64,000 nucleotides of DNA from Haloarchaeobius salinus (GTDB lineage Archaea; Halobacteriota; Halobacteria; Halobacteriales; Natrialbaceae): assembly GCF_024464185.1 (NCBI RefSeq), contig NZ_JANHAU010000001.1, forward strand, positions 186,001 to 250,000, given 5' to 3'. Under the pieces are notes generated by a model. That model was not told the origin of the DNA and searched no databases. It saw only the letters and a list, made by a program, of their open reading frames with translations. The stretch's first letter is position 1. Each line of letters starts with the position of its first letter. This document shows, in pieces, positions 62,166-64,000 of the stretch. The position numbers were made by a program, and so were the translations under genes.

Positions 62166-62540
62166 ATGGCCCGTTCCCTCCTCGTCCGTGCGGTGTGGTT
62201 CCTCCTCGTCGGCTGGTGGCTCACGTTCGTCGCCATCAACGTCGCGTGGCTCCTGAACGTCACCATCCTCGGCATCCCGCTCGGGGTCGCCATCATCAAC
62301 CGCGTGCCGACGCTGCTGACGCTGAAGGAGCGCCGCCAGCCGATCGACCCCGACGCAGGTCGGAGCCAGCACTCGCTGCTCGTCCGGGCGGTGTACTTCC
62401 TCCTCGTCGGCTGGTGGCTCAGCCTGCTCTGGGCGAACGTCGCCTGGGTCTTCGCGGCCTCCATCGTCGGCCTCCCCGTCGCCATCGTGATGTTCAACTA
62501 CCTGCCGTACCTGACCTCCCTCTACCGGTTCGACGGCTGA
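62166..62540 (+). CDS. YccF-like membrane protein with internal duplication
   Basis: A 124-residue membrane protein composed of two near-identical halves, each reading SLLVRAVxFLLVGWWLxxxxxNVAW followed by a helix and a GxPxxVxxxN loop; the second copy begins near residue 71. YccF domains of this kind occur across prokaryotes with unknown function. CTTTTCGCC at 62131-62139 precedes the Met at 62166 by about 27 nt. A longer start at 62118 is not supported by the promoter. Confidence 0.88.
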   Translation: MARSLLVRAVWFLLVGWWLTFVAINVAWLLNVTILGIPLGVAIINRVPTLLTLKERRQPIDPDAGRSQHSLLVRAVYFLLVGWWLSLLWANVAWVFAASIVGLPVAIVMFNYLPYLTSLYRFDG

Positions 62541-62635
62541 GCGACGACCACGCCATCGGTCTCGAAAGCATCGGCGGGCACGCCGAGCTGGTCCGTCCAG
62601 TACGTTTCGAGCGCCCGCTCCGTCGCCGGCTGCAT
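62522..62635 (-). pseudogene. Possible 5' fragment of an acetyltransferase gene
   Basis: Minus-strand ATG 62635 encodes 37 residues (MQPATERALETYWTDQLGVP, then ADAFETDGVVVAQPSNR) before a stop inside the YccF 3' end. The pattern E-Y-W-x-x-x-L-G-x-P-x-x-x-F-x-x-x-G-V resembles the N-terminus of some GNAT proteins as I remember them. The rest of such a gene is absent, so it would be a truncated remnant. Chance is possible. Confidence 0.3.
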
Positions 62636-62752
62636 GGTCGTCCCGACGCATGCACCCGTGGAAACACCTGGACCGGCGTGCGAGCACGTCGCACCAGCCG
62701 CGTCGGTCGAATCCCGACCGTTTTTCTACGATGGCGACATAGCCGGAATCGA

Positions 62753-62827
62753 GGGCACGTAGCTCAGCCTGGATAGAGCGTCGGACTTCTAATCCGATGG
62801 TCGTGGGTTCAAATCCCATCGTGCTCG
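62753..62827 (+). tRNA. tRNA-Arg (anticodon TCT)
   Basis: A 75-nt cloverleaf: acceptor GGGCACG with CGTGCTC (one G-U), D stem GCTC/GAGC, anticodon stem TCGGA/TCCGA with loop CTTCTAA (anticodon TCT), T stem GTGGG/CCCAT with loop TTCAAAT, discriminator G. It decodes AGA/AGG. No CCA is encoded and no intron is visible. A TTTTTCTACG box at 62721-62730 is about 27 nt upstream. Confidence 0.97.
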
Positions 62828-62879
62828 TCTGTCGTCACGAACTCGTGAGTGACGACGACGAGCAGCCGTGGGATTTGAA
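62808..62879 (+). repeat. Long inverted repeat folding back on the tRNA-Arg 3' end
   Basis: The T-arm and acceptor of tRNA-Arg and following bases (62808-62838) are repeated in inverted orientation at about 62848-62879 (ending GTGGGATTTGAA). The arms match over 11, 8 and 8 bases with small mismatches between, and the centre TCACGA-AC-TCGTGA is itself palindromic. Single-stranded or transcribed, it would form a strong hairpin that competes with tRNA folding. Confidence 0.85.
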
Positions 62880-62909
62880 GCAGGGAGCGGAACGGAGTGG
62901 AGCGACCGA

Positions 62910-62932
62910 GGTTCAAATCCCATCGTGCTCGT
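62910..62932 (+). repeat. Direct 23-bp copy of the tRNA-Arg 3' end
   Basis: Bases 62806-62828 of the tRNA region recur identically at 62910-62932, 104 bp downstream. A tRNA 3' end flanked by an exact direct copy resembles attL/attR of a tRNA-targeting element, here with only about 80 bp between. Confidence 0.9.
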
Positions 62933-63081
62933 TCGCTGCGCTCACTCGCACGATGTAGTCCCCCTCGCTCGCGACGCTCGCTCGCGGGACTCCCATCGTG
63001 CTCGTTCGCTGCGCTCACTCGCCCGATGTAGTCCCCCTCGCTCGCGACGCTCGCTCGCGGGACTCCCATCGTGCTCGTTCG
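62919..63081 (+). repeat. 73-bp tandem repeat derived from the tRNA 3' end
   Basis: Two 73-bp units (62919-62991 and 62992-63064) differ at one base; a third starts at 63065 and matches for 17 bases. Each starts CCCATCGTGCTCG, the tRNA acceptor end, and contains smaller repeats of CTCGCTCGCG type. No ORF uses the region. Confidence 0.93.
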
Positions 63082-63389
63082 TCCGTGACTCTACTGCATC
63101 GTCTCTGGATACCTGATAGATAATGGTGTGTCCCTCGTCGAGGGGTGGACGCTAGAACACTAGCCTGCGTACTGATACCTGACAACGCAGTACAGAGACG
63201 TGCGTCGTCGGAACGGGGGGTAGTCCCGGCGGGCCGGCAGGCTCTCCGGCCAGCACCGTCGGTCCCCACCGGGGGGACGGGACCGGCGTGTGGGACGGGC
63301 CGCCGTGGAGTACGAACCGACGATGCAGGGAGGGGGGTCCAGTACCGCAACGACGCGGTCGACCCGTGCGGCGGACGGACCCGACGGCC
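63082..63389. other. Intergenic region without recognised gene
   Basis: About 300 bp between the tandem repeats and a minus-strand membrane gene. A slightly A/T-richer stretch near 63105-63135 is present. I see no coding, tRNA or repeat signal. Confidence 0.5.
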
Positions 63390-63704
63390 TCACCCGGCGG
63401 TCGCGGTCGTCCGTTTGCTCCTGACGTACCTGATGTAGCCGTACATCACACAGCACATCGACGCGAGCAGGAGGACGACGTGGACGACGGGGTGGACGTC
63501 GAGCGGTGGGAGGAGTCCGAAGGCACGCTCGAACGTGAGCATCGTGAGGACGAACAGGGCGCTGCCTGACTGGAGGACGACGAGCGCCCGTCGACGCTCT
63601 GCGGACACGCCACGGCGACGGCGGACCCACTCGGAACGGGCGACGACGAGGGCGAACACGACGGCGAGCGCGGCAACGAGTAGCCACGTGGCGGGCGTGG
63701 TCAT
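63390..63704 (-). CDS. Small membrane protein, three predicted helices
   Basis: A 104-residue membrane protein: TWLLVAALAVVFALVVARSE, LVVLQSGSALFVLTMLTFER and VVHVVLLLASMCCVMYGYIR, with basic loops (WVRRRRGVSAERRRA; RYVRSKRTT) consistent with positive-inside topology. Function unknown. It is divergent from the MaoC gene; minus-strand CCGAATACTTTTGC at about 63729-63742 is a clear TATA box. Confidence 0.85.
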   Translation of the reverse strand: MTTPATWLLVAALAVVFALVVARSEWVRRRRGVSAERRRALVVLQSGSALFVLTMLTFERAFGLLPPLDVHPVVHVVLLLASMCCVMYGYIRYVRSKRTTATAG

Positions 63705-63802
63705 CAGGGGACAGTAGGCCTCCCCGCCGCAAAAGTATTCGGTCGCTGACTATCGCGGTGACCGATATGCAGGTTTTAGTCGGAACCGGCCCACCCGGTG
63801 GT

Positions 63803-64000
63803 ATGGAGTACTTCGAAGATATCGAGGTCGGCGACACCCGGGAGTACGGCAGCTACACCGTCGAGGCGGCGGAGATCATGGAGTTCGCCGGGCAGTACGA
63901 CCCGCAACCGTTCCACACCGACGAGGAGGCCGCCGCGGAGAGCTTCTTCGGCGGGCTGGTCGCGAGCGGTTGGCACACCAGCGCCATCACGATGCGCCTG
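63803..64000 (+). CDS. MaoC-like (R)-hydratase, truncated by window end
   Basis: The first 66 residues of a hot-dog fold protein (MEYFEDIEVGDTREYGSYTV). YDPQPFHTDEEAA contains the hydratase signature Asp-x4-His of MaoC/PhaJ (R)-specific enoyl-CoA hydratases, and FGGLVASGWHTSAITMRL matches the following helix. It probably hydrates enoyl-CoA in fatty-acid or PHA metabolism, or acts as mesaconyl-CoA hydratase. GTTTTAGTC at 63773-63781 is the TATA box. The C-terminus lies outside the window. Confidence 0.93.
   Translation, partial: MEYFEDIEVGDTREYGSYTVEAAEIMEFAGQYDPQPFHTDEEAAAESFFGGLVASGWHTSAITMRL

Noticed and set aside
62919-63081. CRISPR array
   Set aside because: Units are head-to-tail copies with no distinct spacers, and no cas genes are present.
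62753-63800. Integrated provirus or plasmid at tRNA-Arg
   Set aside because: Direct tRNA-end copies exist, but no integrase, replication or capsid gene lies between or after them; at most a scar.

Overview
The window is chromosomal DNA of an extremely halophilic archaeon (class Halobacteria). The proteins are very acidic, G+C is high, promoters show a TATA-like box about 27 nt before the start codon with little or no leader, and the gene content is haloarchaeal: MCM helicase, TFB, RFC small subunit, the SAMP2 ubiquitin-like modifier, HalX response regulator, DUF4013, DUF5784, DUF5786 and DUF5789 families, and a PGF-CTERM surface protease. I cannot name a genus from the sequence alone. No provirus, insertion sequence, CRISPR array or rRNA is visible.

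Layout. 1-7 kb: a 5'-truncated mcm carrying a 472-aa intein, then a tight run of small uncharacterised genes ending in a MinD-like ATPase that overlaps a convergent tfb. 7-16 kb: a membrane protein, a ParA-like protein with a degenerate P-loop, HIT, hisI, glmM, prs and an H-NOX-like sensor. 16-26 kb: a PGF-CTERM metallopeptidase, ileS, small membrane and zinc proteins, a uracil-DNA glycosylase, a flavin reductase, GIY-YIG, a tiny histone-fold-like protein and rpiA. 26-32 kb: a MacB-type ABC transporter, an MFS exporter, a phosphohexomutase and the samp2-peroxiredoxin-GNAT operon. 32-42 kb: rfcS with a 700-aa intein, a HalX response regulator facing a histidine kinase, tspO and alaS. 42-44 kb: two DUF4013 membrane genes, each preceded by a tiny overlapping leader ORF. 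44-62 kb: mixed metabolic and hypothetical genes (HD hydrolase, two lipoproteins, GATase, acyl-CoA dehydrogenase, HAD, cupin, CsaA, ferredoxin, PHP, SDR, UPF0200). 62.7-63.1 kb: tRNA-Arg(UCU), whose 3' end is copied once inverted and again directly, leading into 73-bp tandem repeats. The window ends in a MaoC dehydratase.

How genes work together. Replication and information processing dominate: MCM, RFC, TFB, UDG, IleS, AlaS, CsaA and tRNA-Arg. rpiA, prs and hisI form a ribose-phosphate/PRPP/histidine thread, although they are not one operon. glmM and the second phosphohexomutase serve sugar-phosphate metabolism.

Most notable signals: (1) two paralogous DUF4013 genes with the same apparent layout, a leaderless 12-14-codon ORF ending in a GTGA overlap with the main start and containing its Shine-Dalgarno; (2) an H-NOX-like protein whose expected proximal histidine position (102) is tyrosine while Y131-S133-R135 is kept at exact canonical spacing; (3) large inteins in both MCM and RFC immediately after the P-loop lysine, each with extra helix-turn-helix-like segments; (4) the duplicated and folded-back tRNA 3' end.
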